DNA of 41,904 bases from a virus. The notes below the pieces were generated by a model, which searched no databases, was not told the origin of the DNA, and saw only the letters and a program-made list of their open reading frames with translations. Positions within the stretch are counted from its first letter, which is position 1; each line of letters begins with the position of its first letter. The DNA lies in the IMG/VR virus record IMGVR_UViG_3300034072_000546, positions 1 through 41,904 of that record; one strand, written 5' to 3'. Below are positions 1-6,920 of this stretch, piece by piece. A program made the position numbers and the translations under genes.

Positions 1-127
1 CTGCCTCGATCTCGGAAAGCACTCGCTGCGCATCGCCGGCTTCATTGTCGTGGGTACGGCCTTCACGACCTTCGGCAACGCCGAGTTCGAAATACCGGTG
101 GAGCAGTTCGGCAATATTACTCTGCAT
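1..127 (-). CDS. Small early phage protein, N-terminal part only
   Basis: Reading leftward from ATG at 127 gives an open frame of 42 codons that runs off the window edge, beginning MQSNIAELLHRYFELGVAEG. The start lies inside the last codons of the next gene upstream (stop at 117-119), the coupling seen through this whole leftward operon. It is rich in Glu, Arg and Ala and looks helical. I do not recognise it; the C-terminus is outside the window. Confidence 0.6.
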   Translation of the reverse strand, partial: MQSNIAELLHRYFELGVAEGREGRTHDNEAGDAQRVLSEIEA

Positions 128-572
128 TGTGTTCGCCTCCTGTGCTGGCGAGGGCGGACTCGCCCAACTCTGGCGCAATGGCGAGGATGACTTCGACCGA
201 CGCGTCGTTCAGTTTGCAAACGTCGTCGTGGTCGTAGTTCGACGGGTTGATTTCCCAGAGGGTGTCGTGTGAAAAGCGCAGCAGATCGCGCAGCCGCTTC
301 ACCTCGGCCTCTGCTGCCTCGGCGCGGGTTTCAAGCTTCCGGTTCAACCCCTGATTTTTGAGATGGAGTTTGCGTTCGCGTTCAAAAGCAGCATTGGCTC
401 CTCGGAGTCTTTTTTCTGCGGTGGCTGCACGTTTCAAAAGGCCCTCGTTTTTGGCCTGCAAGCTTTCGAGGGTGGAGAGGAGCCGTGAAATCTCGGTGAC
501 AAGCTCGACGTTCGTAAGCGTGGCAACGTCTCTGCCCTCAAGTGGCTTCTTGATCTCTTCCAATGCGGTCAT
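117..572 (-). CDS. Coiled-coil early phage protein of unknown function
   Basis: 151 aa starting MTALEEIKKPLEG. The frame is open further upstream, but the ATG at 572 overlaps the HNH gene's stop (ATGA) and has a GAGGAAA ribosome site, so I place the start there. Residues about 25-105 are a continuous heptad-like helix (LESLQAKNEGLLKR, then many Ala/Glu/Arg/Leu), predicting a coiled coil. The C-terminal part has an acidic stretch (NYDHDDVCKLNDAS) and an Ala-rich tail. Probably cytoplasmic. The function is unknown; similar coiled-coil proteins are common fillers in rhizobial phage early operons. Confidence 0.75.
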   Translation of the reverse strand: MTALEEIKKPLEGRDVATLTNVELVTEISRLLSTLESLQAKNEGLLKRAATAEKRLRGANAAFERERKLHLKNQGLNRKLETRAEAAEAEVKRLRDLLRFSHDTLWEINPSNYDHDDVCKLNDASVEVILAIAPELGESALASTGGEHNAE

Positions 573-967
573 GGCGTTTCCTCGCGATAGAACGTGACGG
601 GCCGGTAGACGACGGCCTTTTTGGGCTTTTCGATCTTTGGAAAGCCGGGTGACTTGATCGTCTGCTTCGGGCGGGTGATGCCAAGATGCTTTTTGCGGAT
701 AGCCGCGACCTTGGCCTTCTCGGCCACGTCCTGCGCCGTCTTGGCGACGTGACATTTTCGGTGGGCGGGCTTGAGATTGCTTTCTCTGTTCTCGCCGCCG
801 TTGATCAGCGCCTTGACGTGATCCAAATCCCATTTCTGGCCAACCTGGATTTCACACTGGCAGAGATGGCAAATACGCTTGTCGCGGGACATGATCCTGT
901 CGCGGACACTTCCGGGCGCGCGGTGATCGTCAGATTTACCAATCCATTCCTCAACTGTCCGGGCCAT
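569..967 (-). CDS. HNH endonuclease
   Basis: 132 aa from ATG at 967, which overlaps the preceding stop by one base (TAATG). An HNH fold is readable at about residues 33-80: CxxC (CHLCQC), the DLDHVKAL catalytic His motif, then NLKPAHRKCH supplying the Asn, His and last Cys of a zinc-ribbon HNH. The C-terminus is basic with a Lys/Pro-rich tail. HNH proteins cut DNA with a single metal ion. Because it sits with ERF, YqaJ and NinB-like genes, a recombination or DNA-processing role is more likely than homing, though a free-standing homing nuclease cannot be excluded. Confidence 0.88.
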   Translation of the reverse strand: MARTVEEWIGKSDDHRAPGSVRDRIMSRDKRICHLCQCEIQVGQKWDLDHVKALINGGENRESNLKPAHRKCHVAKTAQDVAEKAKVAAIRKKHLGITRPKQTIKSPGFPKIEKPKKAVVYRPVTFYREETP

Positions 968-1215
968 TAGTTGCCCTCCTGTGCGAACAGGTCGCCGGAT
1001 GCCTTGTCCTCGACAAAGAGACGGCACGGCATATTGCGAACGCCGTCGCGCGGGATCAGCATGTGAAGAATGCTGTCCGGCTTGTTGCACTCCTGATAGT
1101 TCAGCATGAGATGAGCGGTCCAGATCGGGCAGTCTTGGTTCTTGTCGTGGACGCAGCGAGAGCAATAACGCTCCTGATAGTCGGCGCCCTCAGTACCGTT
1201 TGAGAAATATCCCAT
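967..1215 (-). CDS. Cysteine-rich small phage protein
   Basis: 82 aa starting MGYFSNGTEGADYQERYCSR. The start ATG at 1215 overlaps the previous stop (TGATG). Cysteines occur as CSRCVHDKNQDC, then C at about 47 and C at about 68, a spacing that could bind a metal. The longer upstream reading is out of character with its neighbours and is rejected. Small proteins with the YCSRC...CPIW pattern recur in rhizobial phages, but I know of no assigned function. Confidence 0.75.
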   Translation of the reverse strand: MGYFSNGTEGADYQERYCSRCVHDKNQDCPIWTAHLMLNYQECNKPDSILHMLIPRDGVRNMPCRLFVEDKASGDLFAQEGN

Positions 1216-1418
1216 CACCTCTTCCCTCCCAGCGCGCGCGTCATCATGTCCCGCTTGCGGCGCTCCAGATCGCGGACACGTCCTGTCTTGCTGCGGGATT
1301 GCTTTGCCTGTCGGATCTCGGCGTCGATCTCGGTTTGCCAGTTGTATTCCCGGGCAAGGTTCCGTCTCGACTTCCAAGCGAGCCAGTGGTGGATGGCGCG
1401 GCGAATGAGGCGGTTCAT
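1215..1418 (-). CDS. Small basic early protein
   Basis: 67 aa, MNRLIRRAIHHWLAWKSRRN onward. It is strongly basic (many Arg/Lys) and predicted fully helical, with coupled overlaps at both ends (ATGA at 1415-1418, TGATG at 1215-1217). The amphipathic N-terminus with Trp residues could bind nucleic acid or membrane. Function unknown. The coupling makes it very likely translated. Confidence 0.65.
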   Translation of the reverse strand: MNRLIRRAIHHWLAWKSRRNLAREYNWQTEIDAEIRQAKQSRSKTGRVRDLERRKRDMMTRALGGKR

Positions 1419-1543
1419 GACTTCACCCCGACGACCAAGAGAGCCACGATGGCGACAATGCCTCGCGTGATGATGCTCAGCAGGATAGCTGTGCCGGTGA
1501 ACGTCCAGAACGAATAGAAGATGATGTTGAACAGCTCAGCCAT
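1415..1543 (-). CDS. Tiny single-pass membrane protein
   Basis: 42 aa, MAELFNIIFYSFWTFTGTAI onward, with one long hydrophobic helix over most of its length. The ATG at 1543 lies within the end of the NinB-like gene, and the stop overlaps the next start (ATGA). The frame is open further upstream, but that part has no matching start context. Likely an inner-membrane peptide; its job is unknown. Confidence 0.6.
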   Translation of the reverse strand: MAELFNIIFYSFWTFTGTAILLSIITRGIVAIVALLVVGVKS

Positions 1544-2309
1544 CGACGCCTCCCAGATCAGAAATCTTGCAGTCCAGAACCTCGGCGTAATACTCGACAG
1601 CCGATTCCAGACTGGTGTTGCCCTTCGCAATCGCACGCAGCGACATGCTGATAGCCTTCGCCTTGTCGAGACCGGTGGCAGACAGCTTTTTCATCTCGCC
1701 TTCGGACCATCCCTTTTCGACTTCCTTCCAAGCCTCGGCAGGTGCCGTCGCAGCCATCGGCAGCATTTCAGCGGCAAACCGGATCAGGATATCGCGCTCT
1801 GGATCGGTCGAGGCCGGAGCATCGGAGGCGGGGACATCACCCGCTCCGGCCTCATCTACTGGCGTCATGCCAGCGTTATCCGACGACGGGGCATGGAGTT
1901 CATCGTCGGAATTGGTGTTGTCGGGCTTCGGTTCTTTGAACGTCACGTTGTTCTCGGCGCCGAAAGCGTAAATCAGCTCGATCATGTCGCTCATCTCATC
2001 AATGGTCATGGTTGACGTGTGGATGCCGAGCGGCACGACGGTTCCGGGGTCGATGCCGGGCACGACCGATGCTTTCCGCAGAGACGCGGTGAACATATTT
2101 TTCCAATCCTCGACCTTCAGTTTCTGGCCGTACCAGACGACCTGATCGGAGACTTCGCCCAGCATCGCATGCATCTTGGCGTTCTGCTCATGGCTACGGG
2201 TGCTCTTGCGAAACTCGACAATGGTGCCGTCAGAGACGCCACGGGCCCAGCGCACGACCTTTTCCCGGTCGGCAGGGGTGTTGATTATTACAGCCTCGCG
2301 CGTGCTCAT
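1536..2309 (-). CDS. NinB-like phage recombination protein
   Basis: 257 aa. The N-terminal 140 residues carry the NinB/YbcN signature: a strand with RGVSDGTIVEF, then RSHEQNAKMHAML and WKNMFTASLRKA. Lambda NinB (Orf) binds single-stranded DNA and SSB and can replace RecFOR in recombination. Residues about 140-180 form a low-complexity Asp/Ala/Pro linker, followed by a helical domain of about 80 residues ending in DCKISDLGGVDG that I do not recognise. Lambda NinB is much shorter, so the C-terminal extension is unusual. Coupled to the YqaJ gene upstream (ATGA at 2306-2309), it belongs to the recombination module with ERF and YqaJ. Confidence 0.85.
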   Translation of the reverse strand: MSTREAVIINTPADREKVVRWARGVSDGTIVEFRKSTRSHEQNAKMHAMLGEVSDQVVWYGQKLKVEDWKNMFTASLRKASVVPGIDPGTVVPLGIHTSTMTIDEMSDMIELIYAFGAENNVTFKEPKPDNTNSDDELHAPSSDNAGMTPVDEAGAGDVPASDAPASTDPERDILIRFAAEMLPMAATAPAEAWKEVEKGWSEGEMKKLSATGLDKAKAISMSLRAIAKGNTSLESAVEYYAEVLDCKISDLGGVDG

Positions 2310-2941
2310 GCGGCCTCCTGCTCATACAGCTGGCGCAGCGCGCCAACCTTCGTGCTCACTTCAGTATCGAGGAAGATGGAAACCTCGTTCTCCAGCTCGA
2401 CAATAAGCTTGTCGTCTCGCTCAATGCGCTTCACGAACAGCTGCATGCTCTCTGGCAAGCGAGGATCGTATGAGACGAAATCGCACCACTTCCTGCCGGT
2501 GCACGCCATCTGCCACATCATCTGCGTGATGTACTTCGCCGGGATTTCCTGCTTGATCAGCGTGTCGATATGGGTGGCCGTGTTCGGGCATTTGATCTCG
2601 ACAAGCCCGCTTTCGCCCACAAGGCCATCAGGAGAGGCGCCAGCGTCCGCGATAGACGGATGGGCCACGAATGCGATCTGCTCAACAGTGACGTCCTGCA
2701 TGAACTCGTAAGCCATGCGTGCGCTCGGTTCCTGATCGGTTCCCCACTGCATCGCGGCATTGGTGAAGCCTTCAGCCGCAACGCCTGTCAGCCGTTCCGC
2801 TATCAGTTCCGCGGCATAGTTGAAGCGCGATGCGCCCCAACCCGTTTTCGTTTTGGCGATCACATCAGCAACGCGAGATGCCGTCACCTTGCCGCATCGC
2901 AGAGCCTTCCATTCGTCTGAACCTTGAATGATCTCATCCAT
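2306..2941 (-). CDS. YqaJ-type viral recombinase / exonuclease
   Basis: 211 aa from ATG at 2941 (MDEIIQGSDEWKALRCGKVT), overlapping the ERF stop. The family signature is clear: GSDEW..R.GK.TAS at the N-terminus, the WGTDQEPSARMAYE helix, and the nuclease core GASPDGLVG...GLVEIKCP with the D...ExK metal-binding residues, then a QMMWQMACTG helix. YqaJ/lambda-exo enzymes resect one strand from DNA ends to make 3' overhangs for an annealing protein. The adjacent ERF gene supplies that partner, making a Red-like pair in the cytoplasm. Confidence 0.93.
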   Translation of the reverse strand: MDEIIQGSDEWKALRCGKVTASRVADVIAKTKTGWGASRFNYAAELIAERLTGVAAEGFTNAAMQWGTDQEPSARMAYEFMQDVTVEQIAFVAHPSIADAGASPDGLVGESGLVEIKCPNTATHIDTLIKQEIPAKYITQMMWQMACTGRKWCDFVSYDPRLPESMQLFVKRIERDDKLIVELENEVSIFLDTEVSTKVGALRQLYEQEAA

Positions 2942-3695
2942 TGGCGGCGACCTTCCGCTTCTTGGTTTCGAGCATGCTGATCGCCCGACGGAATTTGATT
3001 GCCGGCATTTCCGCAATGCTGTCGATCTGGAGCACTTCACAGAACTTGGCGGTGTCCGAGCCTGTTTCTTCCAGCATTGTCAGGATTATTTCGCGCTCGG
3101 CCTCGGTAATCGCGCCGGTGTCGTTTGCCTTCGCGCCGTCGTCGTCAGCAGCGGCAGCCAAGCCGAGTGCAGCCTTGAGGGTGTACCGCTGGAGATATGT
3201 CACGGTCGAGCCAATAGCCTGGATGCTGTTCTTGTTGCCGCTGTCATCCTTGGGCGCCATCAGCGTATTTTCCTCGCTGTGACCCATCCTGTGGGAAATG
3301 ATGCAGGTGACGGTAATCGGCTGGTTTGGCTCGGACTCTGTACGGAACCGCACAGAAAGACCGTTGGAAGAAAGGACCGGCCCAATCTGGGACATGATAG
3401 TCGCCAGATCCTCGTACTGGTAATTGGTGCGACCCTTTGCCGACGTGAAGTCAACCTTCTTCGTCTTGACGATGGCAGGCATATTCGCCTTTGCGGCCGC
3501 CATGGCTTCATCAAAGGCCTTGCGGGCCTGATTGGCTTCCCAGCGCTCCTGCAGGTTCATCAGCTGCGTGAGCGTCTCGACGCTGGCATTCTGCGATACA
3601 GCGCGATCGAGCATCTCCATCGGCGTCATCACGGCGCGTGACTGGCTTGCCGACTGGATATCGGATGGGGTTTGAACCTCGATAGCATTTCCCAT
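2934..3695 (-). CDS. erf: ERF-family single-strand annealing protein
   Basis: 253 aa from ATG at 3695, chosen because GGAGG lies eight bases upstream; the frame stays open above it. The ERF core is readable at about residues 45-165: FDEAMAAAKANMPAIVKTKK, TNYQYEDLATIMSQIGPVLS, GLSVRF, ITVTCIISHRMGH and the STVTYLQRYTLKAALGLA signature, followed by DDDG. ERF proteins form rings that anneal complementary single strands. The C-terminal 70 residues are helical and variable in the family. It overlaps the YqaJ exonuclease by eight bases. Confidence 0.93.
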   Translation of the reverse strand: MGNAIEVQTPSDIQSASQSRAVMTPMEMLDRAVSQNASVETLTQLMNLQERWEANQARKAFDEAMAAAKANMPAIVKTKKVDFTSAKGRTNYQYEDLATIMSQIGPVLSSNGLSVRFRTESEPNQPITVTCIISHRMGHSEENTLMAPKDDSGNKNSIQAIGSTVTYLQRYTLKAALGLAAAADDDGAKANDTGAITEAEREIILTMLEETGSDTAKFCEVLQIDSIAEMPAIKFRRAISMLETKKRKVAANG

Positions 3696-3781
3696 TTTTC
3701 TTGCCTCCATGGCCTTGCGTGCATTTTCAACGATGTTGACGGACTCGTCGCCGATCCACCTCTCCGGTCCCGGCCGATCGA

Positions 3782-4027
3782 TTATTTCGCCCACGCCACA
3801 TTCTCCTGCTGGATAAGCGCCATGCGCTGATATTTCGGCAAGCCGACGAAGGCCCAGGACGCGGAGACGCTGCAAATTGTGAGCATCACGGCGATGACGG
3901 CGAAGAACTGGCGGTTGAAAGACTTTGAAGACGCTTCCGACCTCCGAAAAAGATTGCGGAGTTCGATGTAAATCTCGGTCGGGTCATCCGCTTCTTGTGT
4001 GTTGGTGGTGGAGAAAGCGGAGGGCAT
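3782..4027 (-). CDS. Small membrane-anchored protein
   Basis: 81 aa from ATG at 4027, overlapping the upstream stop (TGATG). Residues about 1-40 are hydrophilic (TQEADDPTEIYIELRNLFRR), followed by one transmembrane segment around FFAVIAVMLTICSVSASWAF and a short tail. It is likely an inner-membrane protein with a cytoplasmic N-terminus. An 86-nt gap to the ERF start contains the ERF ribosome site. Function unknown. Confidence 0.6.
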   Translation of the reverse strand: MPSAFSTTNTQEADDPTEIYIELRNLFRRSEASSKSFNRQFFAVIAVMLTICSVSASWAFVGLPKYQRMALIQQENVAWAK

Positions 4028-4353
4028 CACGATCTCCCCTCGGCGCGGGCGATGGCGTTCTCGACGCCAACTAGCCTATCCATCAGAACAGACCAGTTGG
4101 TGTTTCCGATAACCGCCCTGATATCTTGCTCGAACGCCTTCAATCCTGCGACTTCGGAGGCCAATTTTCCACCGTGTTCCAGCAGATCAGGGGCGGCGGC
4201 GATCAGGAGGGCGTTGGCCTCACATACTTCGAACGTATTATCAGCCGTTTCGAGATAGGCTATCCGCTGGTCCTGATCCGCCGTTCGGATGCATGCCGCA
4301 GATCGACCGCTTATCGCCCAAGGCCCGGCCGTATGCTTCACTGTATCTGCCAT
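4027..4353 (-). CDS. Conserved phage hypothetical protein (HTAGPW type)
   Basis: 108 aa beginning MADTVKHTAGPWAISGRSAA. The N-terminal HTAGPW and the later EANALLIAAAPDLLEH are hallmarks of a very common small phage protein family in proteobacterial phages, usually found in early operons. No activity is established that I know of. The start overlaps the upstream stop (TGATG) and the stop overlaps the next start the same way. Confidence 0.8.
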   Translation of the reverse strand: MADTVKHTAGPWAISGRSAACIRTADQDQRIAYLETADNTFEVCEANALLIAAAPDLLEHGGKLASEVAGLKAFEQDIRAVIGNTNWSVLMDRLVGVENAIARAEGRS

Positions 4354-4613
4354 CACGCACCAGCCTTTCGGGCGGCTGTCATCGCACGCGTTTCGAACAT
4401 CGGGTGATTTAGACGTGGGTAGAAATTTCGCTGCCAGTCAGCACTATTGATCGGGTCGAACTCGATCTGCGCGCGGCAGTCATCGCAGTACCAAGAGAGG
4501 GAGCCGTGATTGTACCAATTCGCCGGTGCGCATTGGCAACGCGTACGGTTGCAGCTTCCACCCTCTTGGCCCTTGTCGGCCTTATCTGGGCCGTCGTAAT
4601 CGCCGTATGCCAT
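4353..4613 (-). CDS. Cysteine-rich small phage protein
   Basis: 86 aa starting MAYGDYDGPDKADKGQEGGS. Cysteines at CNRTRCQC and CDDC form two paired clusters separated by about 20 residues, resembling a zinc ribbon. The rest is polar, with NHPMFETRAMTAARK near the end. Function unknown; a nucleic-acid-binding role is only a guess from the Cys pattern. Confidence 0.7.
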   Translation of the reverse strand: MAYGDYDGPDKADKGQEGGSCNRTRCQCAPANWYNHGSLSWYCDDCRAQIEFDPINSADWQRNFYPRLNHPMFETRAMTAARKAGA

Positions 4614-4659
4614 TTCCTGCCCCTTATCTGTTACTCTGACAAAGCCGGTGGGTTGGTGG

Positions 4660-5001
4660 TCAAAACTCGTAAGACGCGACTTCGTAAACCGTGCGTTTCA
4701 TGCGCGAGTAGTCGACACCGCCTGTTTCGAGGATGTGTTTCAGGTGACGGATTTTGGACTTGAGCCAAGCTTCCTTGCCATCGTCGCTTGAATAGTGTTC
4801 GCTGGAAGCGACAGTCTCGGTGTAGCGATCCTTGCTTCGACAGATTTCGAGCCTGATGAGATCAACGTGGCCGCTGTATTCGAAGAATACGCAATACTCG
4901 GTCTCGGCGTTGACGACGTAGGCCAGATATCCAATCTCAGCCATCAACTTTGCCCGGCGATTCTTTTCAGCGGGCGATGCTTTTTCGGTGTAGTAGCTCA
5001 T
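4660..5001 (-). CDS. Hypothetical early protein
   Basis: 113 aa starting MSYYTEKASPAEKNRRAKLM. It has a predicted alpha/beta mix with strands around YLAYVVNAETEYCVFFEYSG and LIRLEICRSKD, then a Ser/Asp-rich stretch and a helix. No recognisable motif. Its coding reality rests on length, orientation and position within the operon. Confidence 0.65.
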   Translation of the reverse strand: MSYYTEKASPAEKNRRAKLMAEIGYLAYVVNAETEYCVFFEYSGHVDLIRLEICRSKDRYTETVASSEHYSSDDGKEAWLKSKIRHLKHILETGGVDYSRMKRTVYEVASYEF

Positions 5002-5024
5002 TATCTTATCCCGCTGTGCTGTGG

Positions 5025-5261
5025 TTATTTGGTGGGGGACGGGGAGAACCAGACACCAACAATCTGGTGCTGGCAGAACTCGGCAAGGCAGACATCACCC
5101 GCCCAGACGCGGACGTATGGAATGTCGGCGTGCATGCCGGATTTCGTGCAGGCTTCAATCCTTGTCACCCCAGAGCGACAAACGGCATACGAGGCCTGCG
5201 AATCCGGTATCGTATCGATGAGGATTTCTTTGATTTCCTGATTTACGGGGTGTTCGCCCAT
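5025..5261 (-). CDS. Hypothetical early protein
   Basis: 78 aa, MGEHPVNQEIKEILIDTIPD onward, in the same orientation and close spacing as its neighbours (23 nt to the next start). It contains four Cys without a clear metal pattern and a hydrophobic C-terminal strand (QHQIVGVWFSP). I do not recognise it. Confidence 0.6.
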   Translation of the reverse strand: MGEHPVNQEIKEILIDTIPDSQASYAVCRSGVTRIEACTKSGMHADIPYVRVWAGDVCLAEFCQHQIVGVWFSPSPTK

Positions 5262-5298
5262 GTTCCCTATCCCTTGTCTGAAGCCCTATGCGGGGCGG

Positions 5299-5712
5299 CT
5301 ATTCGGCGGCTGCGAGGAGCTTTTCGCGGTAGGCGTCTGGAAGCGAACCGTTCTTGTCGTCGCGCTCGATGCACCAGTTGATTGCTGCCTCGAGGCGGCC
5401 GATCTGCTCGTCCTTCGTGGCGATCTGCGAATGAAGTTTTCCGACTTCATGCCGCCAGTGATCCAGCGAACCCGCTTCCTTGAATGCCTTGGTGATTGGA
5501 CCGTCTTCGGCAGGAGGCGAAATCTCACCGACAGGCTCGTCGCAGTTTTCCCAACGGTGCCAGTCGCCGTTGATGACCATCTTCTGCCAGCGACCGGGCC
5601 TGCCCATCTGCTTCTCGCCCTGAGGCTTGTATTTGGCCCAGCGGTAGGCTGTGCGGTCGATGCACTCGACAACGAAGGTTGAGCCGTCTTTCGGAAACAC
5701 GCTCATGGTCAT
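5299..5712 (-). CDS. Hypothetical early protein with C-terminal coiled coil
   Basis: 137 aa; the ATG at 5712 overlaps the upstream stop (TGATG), with an alternative ATG two codons later. The N-terminal half is a small beta-rich segment with several aromatic residues (TAYRWAKYKPQGEKQMGRPG, WHRWENCDEP). The C-terminal half is a helical stretch, WRHEVGKLHSQIATKDEQIG. Function unknown. Confidence 0.65.
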   Translation of the reverse strand: MTMSVFPKDGSTFVVECIDRTAYRWAKYKPQGEKQMGRPGRWQKMVINGDWHRWENCDEPVGEISPPAEDGPITKAFKEAGSLDHWRHEVGKLHSQIATKDEQIGRLEAAINWCIERDDKNGSLPDAYREKLLAAAE

Positions 5713-5990
5713 CACTCAGCCGCTTCCAGACGACCGATGACGGCGCCGTGGACGATGGGGTTGCGATCAAACCGGGGAAGAACAATCTCGCCGCGACGGG
5801 CATGGCGCTGAAACTCAAACACCTCGCCGCCGTAGCGCTGGGCATCTGCATCCGCTTCCTCGACGTCGTCGTACTCAAAGGCGTCTTCGCCGTTCGACGT
5901 CCATTCCATGCCGCTGCCAAACTGGGTCAGGTAACGGGCCGAACCGCTGCGGGTATGCATTTCAACGTGGAAGCGCGTTACCATTGCCAT
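5712..5990 (-). CDS. Hypothetical early protein
   Basis: 92 aa starting MAMVTRFHVEMHTRSGSARY. It has an acidic central patch (GEDAFEYDDVEEADADAQRY) and a basic C-terminus with RHARRGEIVLPRFDRN. It is coupled to the following gene by a TGATG overlap. No known family recognised. Confidence 0.65.
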   Translation of the reverse strand: MAMVTRFHVEMHTRSGSARYLTQFGSGMEWTSNGEDAFEYDDVEEADADAQRYGGEVFEFQRHARRGEIVLPRFDRNPIVHGAVIGRLEAAE

Positions 5991-6025
5991 TTGCTCATCC
6001 TCAGTGGTTGAGATCGAATTGGAGA

Positions 6026-6211
6026 TCAGGCGGCGGAAAGTTCTGCGAACTCTGCGAGGTCTTCTTCATCGAGACCAATGTCGCGGCATGCGCCTTCCCA
6101 ATCTCCGAGAGGCCAGATGCGGTCGAGTTCTTCGTGGACCAGGCACGGCTCGCCATTTTCGTGAGCCTCAATCCATCCATGGGCCAATGCCATTTTCTGC
6201 CAGTTGCTCAT
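6026..6211 (-). CDS. Small acidic protein, first gene of the leftward operon
   Basis: 61 aa, MSNWQKMALAHGWIEAHENG onward; acidic and helical. GGAGATGAGACG precedes the ATG. It is the first gene downstream of the leftward promoter, so it is made earliest and most strongly. That position is typical for small host- or restriction-targeting proteins, but nothing in the sequence proves such a role. Confidence 0.65.
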   Translation of the reverse strand: MSNWQKMALAHGWIEAHENGEPCLVHEELDRIWPLGDWEGACRDIGLDEEDLAEFAELSAA

Positions 6212-6284
6212 CGTCTCATCTCCGGTTCTTGTGGTGGCAGCGAGATCGGCGGGTGAGGCTTCTTCGTCGCTGCTGATGGAGATG

Positions 6285-6314
6285 TTTGTAACGTATGGCG
6301 TGACGCGTTGTCAA
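6285..6314 (-). promoter_or_regulatory. Leftward early promoter
   Basis: On the minus strand a perfect -35 TTGACA (6309-6314) is followed after 18 bases by TACAAA (6285-6290). It faces the leftward operon starting at 6211. One operator palindrome covers the -10 and spacer and another lies just upstream of the -35, as expected for a repressor-controlled pL-type promoter. Confidence 0.65.
6287..6305. promoter_or_regulatory. Repressor operator A
   Basis: TGTAACG-N5-CGTGACG, a 19-bp imperfect palindrome overlapping the -10 of the leftward promoter. It matches the half-site consensus TGTNACG / CGTNACA shared with three other sites at 6321, 7290 and 7325. Confidence 0.7.
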
Positions 6315-6320
6315 CGGGAA

Positions 6321-6339
6321 TGTTACGTGAGGCGTGACA
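6321..6339. promoter_or_regulatory. Repressor operator B
   Basis: TGTTACG-N5-CGTGACA, a full match to the 19-bp operator consensus, 34 bp from operator A centre to centre and just upstream of the leftward -35. Confidence 0.72.
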
Positions 6340-6362
6340 TTTTTTTCGAACAGCCAGAATCG

Positions 6363-6376
6363 CTGTCACATGACAG
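6363..6376. repeat. 14-bp perfect palindrome
   Basis: CTGTCA-CA-TGACAG lies 24 bp to the right of operator B. The half-site TGTCA resembles the start of the main operator half-site, but the spacing differs, so it may be a second regulator's site or chance. Confidence 0.4.
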
Positions 6377-6399
6377 TTGACGGAAACAGTGATTTGCGG

Positions 6400-6443
6400 G
6401 TACGAAAAGGAAAGCCCCGCACTCTTTCGCGAGAGCCGGGGCT
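6400..6443 (-). terminator. Rho-independent terminator (leftward)
   Basis: On the minus strand AGCCCCG pairs with CGGGGCT (6413-6419 with 6437-6443), extended by CTCT/AGAG inside, and is followed by TTTCCTTTT. It would end a leftward transcript coming from the repressor gene, giving that mRNA a 3' tail of several hundred bases. Confidence 0.6.
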
Positions 6444-6813
6444 GTGACTGGTAGATATAGGTTTGGCGACCGAAACCAGTGATACGATATTTAGCGCATC
6501 ACAACCGATTTGCCAACCATATCTACCCCAGATCGTGATCCGGGGCTGTTGGTAGTCGTCGCGATTCTGGAAATTAGGTAGACGAGGCACAGCAAGCGGT
6601 TCGCCGGCAATCAGGCGAAAGGGCTCGACCAAACCTAGAAGGGAACTCAGTCCCTGGTCGTGATGGCTACAGAGGCCAATAGAAGCTGGGTTATGAAGCG
6701 GTTCTGATCTGCGCCGTCATATGGCGTCACCGTGGATGCATACGGAAACCTCAAGGTTCCTCCCTATGCAATAATCCCTAGGGCTGGTTAACTCCGGTCC
6801 CTAGGGCTTTTTG
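6411..6813 (+). ncRNA. Candidate structured non-coding RNA
   Basis: There is no credible gene in this roughly 400-nt stretch, but it is full of inverted repeats. These are: 6413-6443 hairpin; a long nested stem GGTAGATAT/ATATCTACC (6450-6458 with 6519-6527) continued by a GTTTGGC/GCCAAC pairing and an inner GTGAT/ATCAC; CCCC..GGGG at 6526-6545; TCGCC/GGCGA at 6601-6618; AGGGA/TCCCT at 6640-6655; GGAAACC/GGTTCC at 6744-6760. It ends in a plus-strand terminator that no coding gene uses. An unpaired TCCCTATGCAATAAT follows the last hairpin, resembling an anti-Shine-Dalgarno seed. Strand and 5' end are uncertain; part could instead be the 3' UTR of the leftward repressor mRNA. Confidence 0.45.
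6776..6813 (+). terminator. Orphan plus-strand rho-independent terminator
   Basis: Two copies of CCCTAGGG (6776-6783 and 6799-6806) can pair as an 8-bp stem around a 15-nt loop, followed by CTTTTTG. No plus-strand protein gene lies upstream as far as the start of the window, so the terminated transcript is presumably non-coding. Confidence 0.7.
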
Positions 6814-6920
6814 CGACGTTTCCTAAGCTCCCTCCCTTCCATCTCACACCTAACGGTGTTCGCTGAAAGCGATGGTAATATATCTCAACCGTTGAGTATG
6901 ACGTTGCGAGCGCGAATTGC

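Noticed and set aside
117-833. 238-aa version of the coiled-coil gene with a long Arg-rich start
   Set aside because: The extra N-terminus lies over the HNH gene in another frame and is shadow-like; the coupled ATG at 572 with GAGGAAA is better.
2019-2711. 230-codon plus-strand frame opposite NinB and YqaJ
   Set aside because: Antisense shadow of two strongly recognisable genes, with no ribosome site.
3876-4020. Longer ERF start upstream of 3695
   Set aside because: The upstream residues cover the small membrane-protein gene and lack ERF features; GGAGG is positioned for the ATG at 3695.
6366-6632. 88-codon minus-strand frame in the structured region
   Set aside because: It needs a TTG start with no ribosome site, has poor protein character, and runs through several RNA-like hairpins.
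6411-6813. Attachment site or integrase region
   Set aside because: No integrase gene, tRNA fragment or direct-repeat core is visible here or elsewhere in the window.
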